Below are positions 1 to 7,376 of a DNA stretch of 22,722 bases, in pieces. Source of the stretch: CAYLLN01 sp036496265. Its GTDB lineage: Bacteria; Planctomycetota; Planctomycetia; Pirellulales; Pirellulaceae. The notes beneath the pieces were generated by a model that made no database searches, was not told where the DNA came from, and was given only the letters and a program-made list of their open reading frames with translations. Made by a program: the position numbers and the translations under genes. The DNA lies in NCBI GenBank assembly GCA_036496265.1, contig DASXLL010000090.1, positions 1 through 22,722 of the forward strand. Direction: 5' to 3'. How positions within the stretch are numbered: position 1 is the first letter of the stretch; each line of letters opens with the position of its first letter.

Positions 1-1
1 G

Positions 2-760
2 GAACTTGGCGAAAGCTACATGGGTTTGATGCAGTTTTCCCACGATGGGTCGCGTCTAATCGCTATGGGATTTGATATCGGATGCTTTGATGTGTCAACG
101 AAAGCGTTACGCAGGCGAATCTCATATGACGAACTCGTAACGGCTCACCGCGATTGGCCAAGTGACTTTCCAAATCCAATCGCACGGCAATCGGCCGTGT
201 CGCCAGATGGCAAGATGCTGGTCACATCCAAAGAAGCGCGATTAGTGTTTTGGGATCTTGAGGCCGAAAAAGTATGGCAGGTACTGCGCGGCAACTCGCG
301 ACTGATTCCGATGATCACGTTTATTTGCGGCTTCGCAGTTTGGGCTGCAGCATGGGGCATCATTGGAAAGCGGAGTCGTCAATCCTTGGCGATAAACGAG
401 AATCAAACAATAGGAGATAGCGGCCGCGAATCTCTCTCACCACGATCCGTACCGCTGGCCTTGAAGCTCTGTCGATGCCTGATAATGGTTGGCGGTCTCG
501 TGGCCCTATCAATACCAATTGTACTGATGTTCGCTTACGGACCGTGGCTCTTTCCGACGCTTTATTTCAGCCTTTTCGTCGGTCTGACGGCAATCACTCT
601 CGGGGCTTCGCCCGATTACCTTAACTTCAAGCGCACAGCAGTCCTGCAACTGGTGAATATTCTCGCTCTTGATCCTGTCAATGTTGTTTTAGCAGCACTG
701 GAATTCGCCCTGCTCCGCAGCCGCAGCGTGAAGGACTACTTGCAAACCGAAAAACGTTGA
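2..760 (+). CDS. WD40-repeat protein with C-terminal membrane helices (5' partial)
   Basis: The reading frame is open to the left edge, so this is the C-terminal part of a longer protein; the ATG at 20 is probably internal. The first ~90 residues hold the end of a beta-propeller, with blade-like signatures (FSHDGSRLIAMG; then SPDGKMLVT followed by VFWDLEAEKVW). After that come hydrophobic segments at about residues 94-116, 150-174 and 177-198 (counted from the ATG at 20), and a weaker one at 208-233. A propeller followed by a multi-helix membrane tail suggests a membrane-anchored WD40 sensor or scaffold; which side of the membrane the propeller occupies cannot be told. WD40 proteins are abundant in planctomycetes, but this tail is not one I recognise. 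It converges on the intradiol dioxygenase gene. Confidence 0.7.
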   Translation, partial: ELGESYMGLMQFSHDGSRLIAMGFDIGCFDVSTKALRRRISYDELVTAHRDWPSDFPNPIARQSAVSPDGKMLVTSKEARLVFWDLEAEKVWQVLRGNSRLIPMITFICGFAVWAAAWGIIGKRSRQSLAINENQTIGDSGRESLSPRSVPLALKLCRCLIMVGGLVALSIPIVLMFAYGPWLFPTLYFSLFVGLTAITLGASPDYLNFKRTAVLQLVNILALDPVNVVLAALEFALLRSRSVKDYLQTEKR

Positions 761-1141
761 ACCTCCCGCCGCTGGCGGTTTGAGTCTGCTACGCGCTCCT
801 ATTGGCTGACGGTCAGCTTTCCTATCCAGCAGCCGTGCCGGCAATTATTTTCCAAATTCCGCGCGCTTTGCGGGAGATTTTGGTCCGGTTTTTCGCCCGT
901 TTTGCAATATAGCTTTGGGAGGCGCTGCCTCCGCCCGAATCGACCCCAATCACAAAATCCCAGCGGCTAACATGGTTTTAAATGTTAGCGCTAACCAGCA
1001 AATGTTAGTTTCCGTAAAGGACCACACGCCAACACATTCCATCAAAACGCTTAACTCCGGCTATAAGAAAACTAGCCCAAAATGTTAGCGCCGATTCATC
1101 CCTCGGCTACGCGAGTCGGCTCCGCGTCATTCCAAAAAACT
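761..1141. other. Convergent intergenic region with small inverted repeats
   Basis: No convincing gene lies between the two facing 3' ends. The region holds a short hairpin just after the stop of the WD40 gene (CCGCC-GCT-GGCGG near 765-777, then TTT), which could be a weak terminator. It also holds an inverted repeat GCTGAC-G-GTCAGC near 805, and a cluster of AATGTTAG motifs at 966-1088. Both flanking genes end here, so promoters for them are not expected. Confidence 0.5.
966..1088. repeat. Cluster of four AATGTTAG motifs with a 12-bp palindrome
   Basis: GCTAACAT (966-973) pairs with ATGTTAGC (982-989). Overlapping the second arm is the perfect palindrome GTTAGCGCTAAC (984-995). Further direct copies of AATGTTAG lie at 1001-1008 and 1081-1088. 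The layout resembles an operator or protein-binding array, but it lies between two gene ends rather than at a promoter. Its function is unknown. Confidence 0.45.
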
Positions 1142-1807
1142 TCACCCCTCCGGCGTTACGCCCAGCACAAGATCAAACTTCGCCGCCAGCTCCCCAATCT
1201 TCGATTCCTTGATCGGAGCAAAATCAACCGTCACCAACTCACGCAGTTTTTCATCCCGAATGCTCCGCCACAGCCCATCACGTTCATTTCCCGGATGCCC
1301 CTTGATAAAGCATTGCGTCGTCAGCGCTTCCTTACCCTTCAGCTTCACTTTGAAATGCACATGCGGCGTCCGCCCCGGATACGGCACCGGCTTAATCGTC
1401 CGAAACAAGTATTCGCCCGCCGATCCGGTTACAAACCGCCCGAACCCCTGAAAATTCTTATCCGCCTTATCCGCATTGCCCGTTCGCGAATGCAAATAAG
1501 CCCCACCATGATCACACTGCCAAATCTCCACCGCCGCATTCCGCACCGGGTTGCCGCGACTATCGAGAATTCTTCCGCTCAAGTAAGTAATCTCACCCAC
1601 CGCCGGCGTCAGCTTGTCGTTAATCACAATCAGATCGTTATCCGTATCCAGCGGCAGCTTATCCGGATAAAACGGCCCCTCCGTTTGAGCCGGCGTCCGC
1701 AGCAACTCCTCGGCAAACACGCCCGGCACATTCAACGCGGCCATCGCGCCTGCTGAACCATACAGAAACGACCGGCGAGAATAAGTAATTGCCAATGACC
1801 GGTTCAT
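1142..1807 (-). CDS. Intradiol ring-cleavage dioxygenase, Tat-exported
   Basis: The 221-residue product matches the core of protocatechuate 3,4-dioxygenase/catechol dioxygenases, which use non-heme Fe(III) to open catechol rings between the two hydroxyls. The four expected iron ligands are visible: Tyr104 (GGAYLHSR), Tyr143 (PVPYPGRTP), His149 and His151 (PHVHFKV). The stretch NFQGFGRFVTGSAGEYLFRT is typical of the PcaG/PcaH fold. The N-terminus carries a twin-arginine motif (SRRSF, residues 10-14) and a hydrophobic segment, so export in folded form is likely; this is common for the planctomycete branch of the family. An AGGA lies about 8 bases before the ATG. No other aromatic-catabolism gene is nearby, so the substrate is unknown. 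It diverges from the pectate lyase gene across 206 bp. Confidence 0.9.
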   Translation of the reverse strand: MNRSLAITYSRRSFLYGSAGAMAALNVPGVFAEELLRTPAQTEGPFYPDKLPLDTDNDLIVINDKLTPAVGEITYLSGRILDSRGNPVRNAAVEIWQCDHGGAYLHSRTGNADKADKNFQGFGRFVTGSAGEYLFRTIKPVPYPGRTPHVHFKVKLKGKEALTTQCFIKGHPGNERDGLWRSIRDEKLRELVTVDFAPIKESKIGELAAKFDLVLGVTPEG

Positions 1808-2013
1808 GTTCGATTCCTAGACAAGAGGTTGGATCGCAAGCTTGATGAGCAATCAATGAAACCCGTCTTCACGCGATTTGCTCTGCCCTTGCTCGATATT
1901 TTTGCGGAAATCTCTCTCGAAAGCCACGACAAACCAGTGAAAAACAACCCGGATATTCTTATAGTCACGGAAACTCGACTTATTTATCGCCCATCCAACT
2001 GAGAAACCACAAA

Positions 2014-3537
2014 ATGTCTCTTCTTTGCTTCCTTTGCTACCTTCTGTTCAAAAAATCCGTGTCATCCGCGTCCATCCGCGGCCAAAATCTACTTCCTAGT
2101 TTGCAGCCACGCCGCGCTCATCTCCTCTTCGTTTCAGGCTTGTCCCTCATCCTGTCCAGTAGCGTGTTGGCCGACGACACCGACAAAGCCCTCCGCGACC
2201 AAGCCATCGCCACAATGCGGAAAGCAGCCGAGTATTACCGCAACAAAGTCGCTCTTCACGGCGGCTACGTTTATTACTATTCCCCCGATTTGAAGCTCCG
2301 CCACGGCGAAGGCCCCGCCACAGCGACCCAAATTTGGGTCCAGCCGCCCGGCACGCCCACAGTCGGCCTCGCCTTCCTCGCCGCCTATCGCGCGACAAAT
2401 GACAAATTCTATCTCGACGCGGCCCGCGAAGCCGGCGAAGCCCTCATCTATGGCCAGCTCAAATCCGGCGGCTGGCAAAACTGCATCGACTTCGACCCCC
2501 AAGGTCGCGTTAATCTTTACCGCAACGGCAAAGGCGGCGGCCAAAACAACTCCACGCTCGACGACAACATCAGCCAGTCCGCCATCCGCTTCATGTCCCG
2601 CCTTGATGAAGCCCTCGAATTCAAAGACAAAGCAATCCACGAGTCCGCCACGATCGCCCTCGACGCACTTCTCAAAGCCCAATTCGCCAACGGTGCCTTT
2701 CCTCAAGTCTGGACCGGCCCGGTTCCGAAGATCGAAGTGAAAAAGGCGAACTATCCCGACTACGACTATCGCACCGAAGGCAAAGTTAAAGACTACTGGA
2801 ACATGTACACACTCAACGACGGCCTCGCCGGCACCGTCAGCGAAACGCTGCTCACCGCCGACGCCGTCTATAAAGACAGCCGCTTTCGCGACGCGCTAAA
2901 AAAGCTCGGCGACTTCCTGATCCTCGCCCAAATGCCCGAGCCACAACCCGTCTGGGCCCAGCAATACGACCGCGACATGCACCCCATCTGGGCCCGCCGC
3001 TTCGAACCCGCCGCCATCACCGGCGGCGAATCGCAAGACGCGATCGAAACACTCATGAAAATCTATCGCACTACCGGCGATAAGAAATACCTGGAGCCAA
3101 TCCCACGCGCTCTCGCCTACCTGAAAAAATCGCTCCTGCCCGACGGCCACCTCGCCCGCTATTACGAAATGAAGACCAACCGCCCCCTCTATATGAATCG
3201 GCGTAACGGCGAATATTTCCTAACGTTCGACGACACCGAATTACCCGACCACTACGGCTGGAAAGTCAATTCCCGCCTCGACTCCATCGAAGCCGAATAC
3301 AAGTCACTCACCAGCACAGGCCGCTCACTCAAGAAGGAACCCACTGCCGACGAATTGCTACAGGAAGCAAAAAAGATCATCGCCGCGCTCGACACCGAAG
3401 GCCGCTGGATCAGCACCTACGCCGGCGAAGGCCTCTCCGGCCAACCCAAATTCAAAACCGGCGACCGCTACATCAACAGCGCCGTCTTCAGCCACAACCT
3501 CGAAACGCTCAGCGCATACCTCACCGCTACCAAGTAA
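2014..3537 (+). CDS. pelA: Pectate lyase, polysaccharide lyase family 10 (PelA-like)
   Basis: Family 10 pectate lyases cleave polygalacturonate by beta-elimination. The 507-residue ORF shows the family signatures: SGGWQN (151-156), STLDDNISQSA (180-190), QFANGAFPQVW (223-233), then HPIWARRFEPAAITGGES and LARYYEM in the C-terminal half. A secretory signal is clear at residues 31-53 (QPRRAH, a hydrophobic core, then SSSVLADD), so the enzyme is exported. The start is uncertain. The ATG at 2014 precedes a 30-residue extension encoded by repeat-like DNA (2019-2086). An in-frame TTG at 2101 would give a more normal signal peptide, though its ribosome site is poor. The gene is single, with the short lipoprotein gene converging 8 bp downstream. 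Confidence 0.88.
   Translation: MSLLCFLCYLLFKKSVSSASIRGQNLLPSLQPRRAHLLFVSGLSLILSSSVLADDTDKALRDQAIATMRKAAEYYRNKVALHGGYVYYYSPDLKLRHGEGPATATQIWVQPPGTPTVGLAFLAAYRATNDKFYLDAAREAGEALIYGQLKSGGWQNCIDFDPQGRVNLYRNGKGGGQNNSTLDDNISQSAIRFMSRLDEALEFKDKAIHESATIALDALLKAQFANGAFPQVWTGPVPKIEVKKANYPDYDYRTEGKVKDYWNMYTLNDGLAGTVSETLLTADAVYKDSRFRDALKKLGDFLILAQMPEPQPVWAQQYDRDMHPIWARRFEPAAITGGESQDAIETLMKIYRTTGDKKYLEPIPRALAYLKKSLLPDGHLARYYEMKTNRPLYMNRRNGEYFLTFDDTELPDHYGWKVNSRLDSIEAEYKSLTSTGRSLKKEPTADELLQEAKKIIAALDTEGRWISTYAGEGLSGQPKFKTGDRYINSAVFSHNLETLSAYLTATK
2019..2086. repeat. Interspersed repeat-like sequence in the pectate lyase leader
   Basis: The stretch contains near-repeated words (CTTTGCTTCCTTTGCTACC, then CATCCGCGTCCATCCGCGG) and has none of the codon bias of the downstream gene. 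Sequence of the type GTCATCCGCGTCCATCCGCGG is, from memory, a recurrent interspersed element in planctomycete and related genomes. It occupies the first ~25 codons of the pectate lyase ORF, which makes the annotated ATG start suspect. Confidence 0.5.
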
Positions 3538-3545
3538 CCCAACTA

Positions 3546-3989
3546 CTATTTCCCATCCTGCAAATCAAAATCAATCGTGTTTTCCTTGTTCTCCACATTC
3601 GCCGACAAATCGCTCGTCGCCGGGCTGGTGTATTTTACCGGCACAATCGGCTCCGACAGTGGACTTCGTTGCTCCGGCAGTACATTCGCCTGGTCCATGA
3701 TCGCCACAATCACGACCTTGTGCTGGCCGACCACTGCGCCATTGCTCGGCTTGTTCGACACGAATGTCTTCAACTCATACGATCCGTCTGGCTGAATCTC
3801 ACCCGTCCCCGTCGGTTTGTTGCCGTCGTTCGGCAAAAAATTAACCGTCCCATGTGGGACCGGCTTGCCCTTATAGGATATTTTCCCTTTCACCACCGCC
3901 AAGCCCGTGCTTCCTCCGCCACAACCAGGCAGCAAAAGCGCCACAAGACCAACGAGAAATAACACCGCCGCAGCCTGTCGCACAGACAT
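3546..3989 (-). CDS. Small transthyretin-like lipoprotein
   Basis: The 147-residue product has a lipoprotein signal peptide with lipobox LLPGC (Cys23) followed by a Gly/Ser linker. A single beta-sandwich domain of the carboxypeptidase-regulatory/transthyretin-like kind follows: VVKGKISYKGKPVPHGTVNF, then GTGEIQPDGSYEL and GAVVGQHKVVIVA. The ORF can be read from 4061, but the ATG at 3989 is preceded by GGAG at 7 bases and begins exactly at the signal peptide, so it is preferred. The gene follows the DUF1559 gene by 58 bp on the same strand. DUF1559 plus a small TTR-like lipoprotein is a pair I recall from planctomycetes; no biochemical role is established. Confidence 0.85.
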   Translation of the reverse strand: MSVRQAAAVLFLVGLVALLLPGCGGGSTGLAVVKGKISYKGKPVPHGTVNFLPNDGNKPTGTGEIQPDGSYELKTFVSNKPSNGAVVGQHKVVIVAIMDQANVLPEQRSPLSEPIVPVKYTSPATSDLSANVENKENTIDFDLQDGK

Positions 3990-4047
3990 AGCATCTCCGA
4001 GCAAGAGTGACCAAAAGAAGAATGAAGTCGAAACGATCTGCGGCCGA

Positions 4048-5031
4048 CTACGGATCGGCAAATGTCTCGCCGTAACCGCGCGTGGCCATCGACTGCAAAA
4101 TCAACAGCGGCGTGTTCTTCGTCATGAATCGCACGCTGCCATCGACCAGCGACACGTTGACCCCGTTGGGATGCGCGCTCGTGAATGGCGTCTCATTGGT
4201 GAAAAACGATCCCGTGTATCCAATCGGCCACGTCACCACCTTATGATCGATCATCAACCAACCCAGGGCGTCATTCGGCGGGCTCGTTGCCGTGTAGTTG
4301 TAATAGCCCCAGGTCCACGGCTGAATGCCGGCCCAACTTGCCGGATTGAGCTTCCGTCCGAATGCCGACGATGTTTCGCCAAACAGCAACGTGTTCGTCG
4401 TCCCATCAGTGATATCGGCAAACCGCACTTTGCTCTTGGGATAAACAACGCCCGAAGCGCTCCACCAGGCATTCCGGCTCTGTTGGCCCTGGAAGAGATC
4501 CTGCGTCGCCGAGCCTCCATTGGCGCGATAGTGCAGCGGCGCTTGATTAATCGCATTCACATCGGGATCGGCTTTCCAAGCATCGGGGCTCTTCTTCCCC
4601 AATTCCGACGAAGGACAACGAAACGCCGAAATCACATCGGTGTAGATCGGCCGATCACCGAAGTGCGGGGCCGACATGAAACGCCACGGCATCACGGTCA
4701 ACAAGGCATTCGTTGCCTGGCCCTCGATTTGATCGCGCAACCCCTTCTGTTCAATAAACGGAAAGATTTGTGCGGGCCAGCCAATCACATATCGCACTCC
4801 AGAGTTCTGATCGCCGCCGCTGGGAAGCTTCAGAAACGTATCGTGATGCATCTGCATCCCAAGCGCCAACTGCTTGATGTTATTCGCACACTGCGTTCGC
4901 CGCGCCGACTCACGCGCCGTCTGCACGGCCGGCAACAGCAAGGCGACGAGCACGCCAATAATGGCGATTACGACCAGAAGCTCGACAAGCGTAAATGCCG
5001 CCCGGAGGCGACGAACTGAAGAACCGAACAT
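4048..5031 (-). CDS. DUF1559 protein with type IV pilin-like N-terminus
   Basis: The 327-residue product begins with a short basic leader and a prepilin-type motif (FTLVELL, mature Phe13 with Glu17 at the +5 position), then a long hydrophobic helix. The body is the planctomycete DUF1559 (SBP_bac_10) domain. Near the C-terminus is the characteristic H-X9-DG signature (His287 to Asp297, in AHPNGVNVSLVDGSVRF). These proteins are expanded to dozens of paralogues in planctomycetes and are presumed to be exported pseudopilin-like surface proteins; their function is unknown. The residue before the cleavage site is Ala12, where prepilin peptidases usually need Gly. It is probably the first gene of a unit with the downstream lipoprotein. 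Confidence 0.92.
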   Translation of the reverse strand: MFGSSVRRLRAAFTLVELLVVIAIIGVLVALLLPAVQTARESARRTQCANNIKQLALGMQMHHDTFLKLPSGGDQNSGVRYVIGWPAQIFPFIEQKGLRDQIEGQATNALLTVMPWRFMSAPHFGDRPIYTDVISAFRCPSSELGKKSPDAWKADPDVNAINQAPLHYRANGGSATQDLFQGQQSRNAWWSASGVVYPKSKVRFADITDGTTNTLLFGETSSAFGRKLNPASWAGIQPWTWGYYNYTATSPPNDALGWLMIDHKVVTWPIGYTGSFFTNETPFTSAHPNGVNVSLVDGSVRFMTKNTPLLILQSMATRGYGETFADP

Positions 5032-5128
5032 GCCAACCTCCCCAAAACAGAACCTTTTTCAGAACCGTTCGCCGACTCGAACGTCGAAGGCCGGAGAGAG
5101 CACCTTCATTAAAACTTCATTATCTAAG

Positions 5129-5146
5129 CCTGCGGAATGCCGCAGG
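5129..5146. repeat. Hairpin after the methyltransferase gene
   Basis: A perfect 7-bp stem (CCTGCGG / CCGCAGG) encloses a 4-nt loop, 30 bp beyond the stop of the methyltransferase gene and upstream of the DUF1559 gene. A run of T does not follow directly on the minus strand, so intrinsic termination is only possible. It may be one copy of an interspersed hairpin repeat. Confidence 0.45.
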
Positions 5147-5176
5147 TCAAGATTAAGCACGTCAAGTTCTGAATGA

Positions 5177-6739
5177 TTAAGCCGCCCGTGCGGCCAACTT
5201 AGCGAAATGCCCCTCGACACGAGCGATTTCACTTCCGGTGAGCCGATAAAGCTCATACACGAGTTGGTCGATGGCCGTATTATGCGACGACGACCAATTG
5301 CGAGAAAGTTCCGACAATCGCCTGTTTTTTCGCTCATCGCACCGATCTCCAGCGATGGGAAGGCAAATCGGCAACTGGGTGAGCTGCCCTTTGTTGATCG
5401 CCAAATAACCGCCGCTCAGCCGCTTGGCGGCGAAACGGATGGCAAACAGGTAGGAAAGCAGCTTGGAGTTCAGCACCGCGAGCAAATAGTGCGGATCGAC
5501 CTGAAAATCGGTGATTGCATAAACCTGGACGCCCAACGCAAGACCGTCGCCATCCCAGGCAGCCTCCAGCCGCCTGCTCATCCCGGCAACCACGATTTTC
5601 TGCGACGCGAAAATTTGCCGTTTCGTCTCCGTCAGTTCGGTCGCCGTCAGTGGCAACTTCGGTCGCACATAGCGACGATTGAGATACCGCACATTGCCGA
5701 GCTGAATTCGATAGCGATCGATATTACCGGAGGTGATGAAATCAATCGCCTCGCGACTATCTCCCGCCTTGATGTCCGAAACGTCCACAATACGTTGAGC
5801 GATCTTTTGTGCGGCATAGCCGGCTGTGCCACAGCGAATCGTTGCCACAGACCCCAACGGCGCTGTTGAAACCCGTAACTCCACATCGAGCGGCCTCGAA
5901 AACTGAATCGCTTGCTCCGCAAGGCTCGCTTGGCGAACAGCAATTGCACTTTGGTCGCCGAAGCCGCCAACGTTAATCGCATGCGGTTGTGTCGCGACTG
6001 CTTTTTTGAAAATCAGGATGTGCGGATAGACACTGGCCGCGGCGAAAACCTTTGAATCAGACAAATCAAGGACATGTTCGATCATCGTTTGCGATAGCAG
6101 CAGCTTGCGGCACTCGCGGGCATAGTCCAGCGTTGCCCATTTGCTTGGAATGATGAAGCCGCAGCGACCGCCGGGGCGAAGCAGCTCAATTGCGCGCTCG
6201 ATAAATAGAACATAGAGGTCAAAATTGCCGCGAGCCGTCGAATACGATTGTCGGAGGACTTCGATTTCGCTCGTGAGCTGTGTCTTAGCCAATTGGCGGA
6301 TATTGACGTAGGGAGGATTGCCAATGATGGCGTCGAATGATCCGGTGGGGATGCTCGGAGCCCTCAGCGTATTGCCCGTGACGATTTGCTCCGTCGGAAA
6401 TCGCGAATCGAGCGTCAGCAGCCGCGACCGTGCTACATGAACCGCTGATGAATCGATATCGATGCCCCACATGCCGTCGCGAGCGGCTTCAATGCCGAGC
6501 GATTTACGAACATATTCGAATGCGGCCACCAAAAATTCGCCAGCCCCGCAACTGGGATCAAGAACGCGAATTATCCGCGAGTGTTGCCCTCGCGTGTGGA
6601 GCAGCGGACCAAGCGTCAAATCCACGATTTGCCGGGCGATTTCCGGTGGTGTGTAATAGACGCCGCGGGCCTTCCGATCGCATAGGGATACGTCGGGCTC
6701 AAATGCGGGCGGCGAAAATTGTCGAACTTGGCGCGGCAT
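5177..6739 (-). CDS. Gamma-type N6-adenine DNA methyltransferase (M.TaqI-like)
   Basis: The 520-residue enzyme would transfer a methyl group from S-adenosylmethionine to adenine N6 in DNA. Motifs are in gamma-class order: motif X (GVYYTPPEIA, 26-35), motif I (DPSCGAGEF, 61-69), an acidic motif II (GIDID, 92-96) and the catalytic motif IV NPPY (141-144). A C-terminal target-recognition region resembling the TaqI-like specificity domain follows (roughly 280-510, including a LPICLP segment near 455). An in-frame stop lies just upstream of the ATG, so the start is bounded, although the ribosome site is weak. No restriction endonuclease gene is adjacent, so it may be an orphan methyltransferase, or a combined protein whose nuclease part is not recognisable. 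Its start lies 27 bp from that of a divergent small gene. Confidence 0.88.
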   Translation of the reverse strand: MPRQVRQFSPPAFEPDVSLCDRKARGVYYTPPEIARQIVDLTLGPLLHTRGQHSRIIRVLDPSCGAGEFLVAAFEYVRKSLGIEAARDGMWGIDIDSSAVHVARSRLLTLDSRFPTEQIVTGNTLRAPSIPTGSFDAIIGNPPYVNIRQLAKTQLTSEIEVLRQSYSTARGNFDLYVLFIERAIELLRPGGRCGFIIPSKWATLDYARECRKLLLSQTMIEHVLDLSDSKVFAAASVYPHILIFKKAVATQPHAINVGGFGDQSAIAVRQASLAEQAIQFSRPLDVELRVSTAPLGSVATIRCGTAGYAAQKIAQRIVDVSDIKAGDSREAIDFITSGNIDRYRIQLGNVRYLNRRYVRPKLPLTATELTETKRQIFASQKIVVAGMSRRLEAAWDGDGLALGVQVYAITDFQVDPHYLLAVLNSKLLSYLFAIRFAAKRLSGGYLAINKGQLTQLPICLPIAGDRCDERKNRRLSELSRNWSSSHNTAIDQLVYELYRLTGSEIARVEGHFAKLAARAA

Positions 6740-6766
6740 GCGGCGCGAATGCTATTGTCCGCAGCA

Positions 6767-6916
6767 ATGAGCGCCAAGCCAGACCGCGAATTGCGAATTG
6801 GCTCAATTTGGCTGGACATGCCTGCCGATGTATGGGACGCGGCAAACGAGCGAAACTTTGCGGCCGCTAGCGAGTCGGTGCTGGCAACTATCCGGCAGTT
6901 TGCCTTGGATCCGTAA
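6767..6916 (+). CDS. Small hypothetical protein coupled to the next gene
   Basis: This 49-residue ORF has no recognisable family. It is mixed and acidic (for example IGSIWLDMPADVWDAANERN) rather than low in complexity. The best support is its junction: the stop TAA is followed directly by the ATG of the next ORF (TAAATG) in the same frame, as in translationally coupled pairs. Starts at 6719 (TTG, overlapping the methyltransferase gene) and 6749 (ATG) are also open, and none has a good ribosome site. It could also be a remnant of a longer gene that once continued into the next ORF. Confidence 0.45.
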   Translation: MSAKPDRELRIGSIWLDMPADVWDAANERNFAAASESVLATIRQFALDP

Positions 6917-7375
6917 ATGACACCCGTTGTAATTGGCACCGCCATCGGCGCCGCTGCATTGACGGTTGGCAAGAGTGCCGTCGGAGCGGTCAACAATGGT
7001 TTATCATTTGCCTCGCAACTTGTTACACCAAGCAGTGCCACGAGCGCCACTCCAAATAAACCATCGCAGACTAGCGCTGAGCAGGTCGCTCTAAAGCAAC
7101 GATCAGACCAACTTAGTCAGCAAATCCAGCAGCAGCTCGCGGCGTCGGGAATTCAACTGTCCGAACCCGTCGAGCTAGTCAGCGACGGCCAAGGCGGAAT
7201 CACTCTTGCGGCCGATCATCCACAAGCCGCCGCCATCCAGACCGCGCTCAGCAGCGATATTCTGCTCGAACGCGATTTCAGCATGCTATCTGGCGATTAC
7301 GAAGAGTTCGTGCAGTCGAGCGGAGCGACCAATATGTCGCCGACGCTAGTGCTTAGTGTCCCGAAAAGCGCATGA
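6917..7375 (+). CDS. Conserved-looking hypothetical protein
   Basis: The 152-residue product starts with a Gly/Ala-rich hydrophobic segment (about 5-35). A Ser/Thr/Gln-rich linker follows (40-75), then a coiled-coil-prone stretch (residues ~53-75, ending SQQIQQQLAASGI) and a compact C-terminal region with PVELVSDGQGGITLAADHPQ. I do not recognise a named family. The pattern of a small beta segment followed by HPQAAAIQTALSSD resembles uncharacterised planctomycete proteins seen from memory. It starts directly at the stop of the preceding small ORF, and its end is 1 bp from the end of hemY on the other strand. There is no evidence for a function. Confidence 0.65.
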   Translation: MTPVVIGTAIGAAALTVGKSAVGAVNNGLSFASQLVTPSSATSATPNKPSQTSAEQVALKQRSDQLSQQIQQQLAASGIQLSEPVELVSDGQGGITLAADHPQAAAIQTALSSDILLERDFSMLSGDYEEFVQSSGATNMSPTLVLSVPKSA

Positions 7376-7376
7376 T

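Noticed and set aside
2134..2706. Long minus-strand ORF opposite the pectate lyase
   Set aside because: It lies wholly antisense to a clear gene, and its Gly/Val/Glu-rich composition mirrors the GC-rich codons of the lyase.
6616..7050. Minus-strand ORF overlapping the methyltransferase start and both small plus-strand genes
   Set aside because: Its C-terminal part overlaps the methyltransferase in another frame and the rest is antisense to the better-supported coupled pair; no family pattern is visible.
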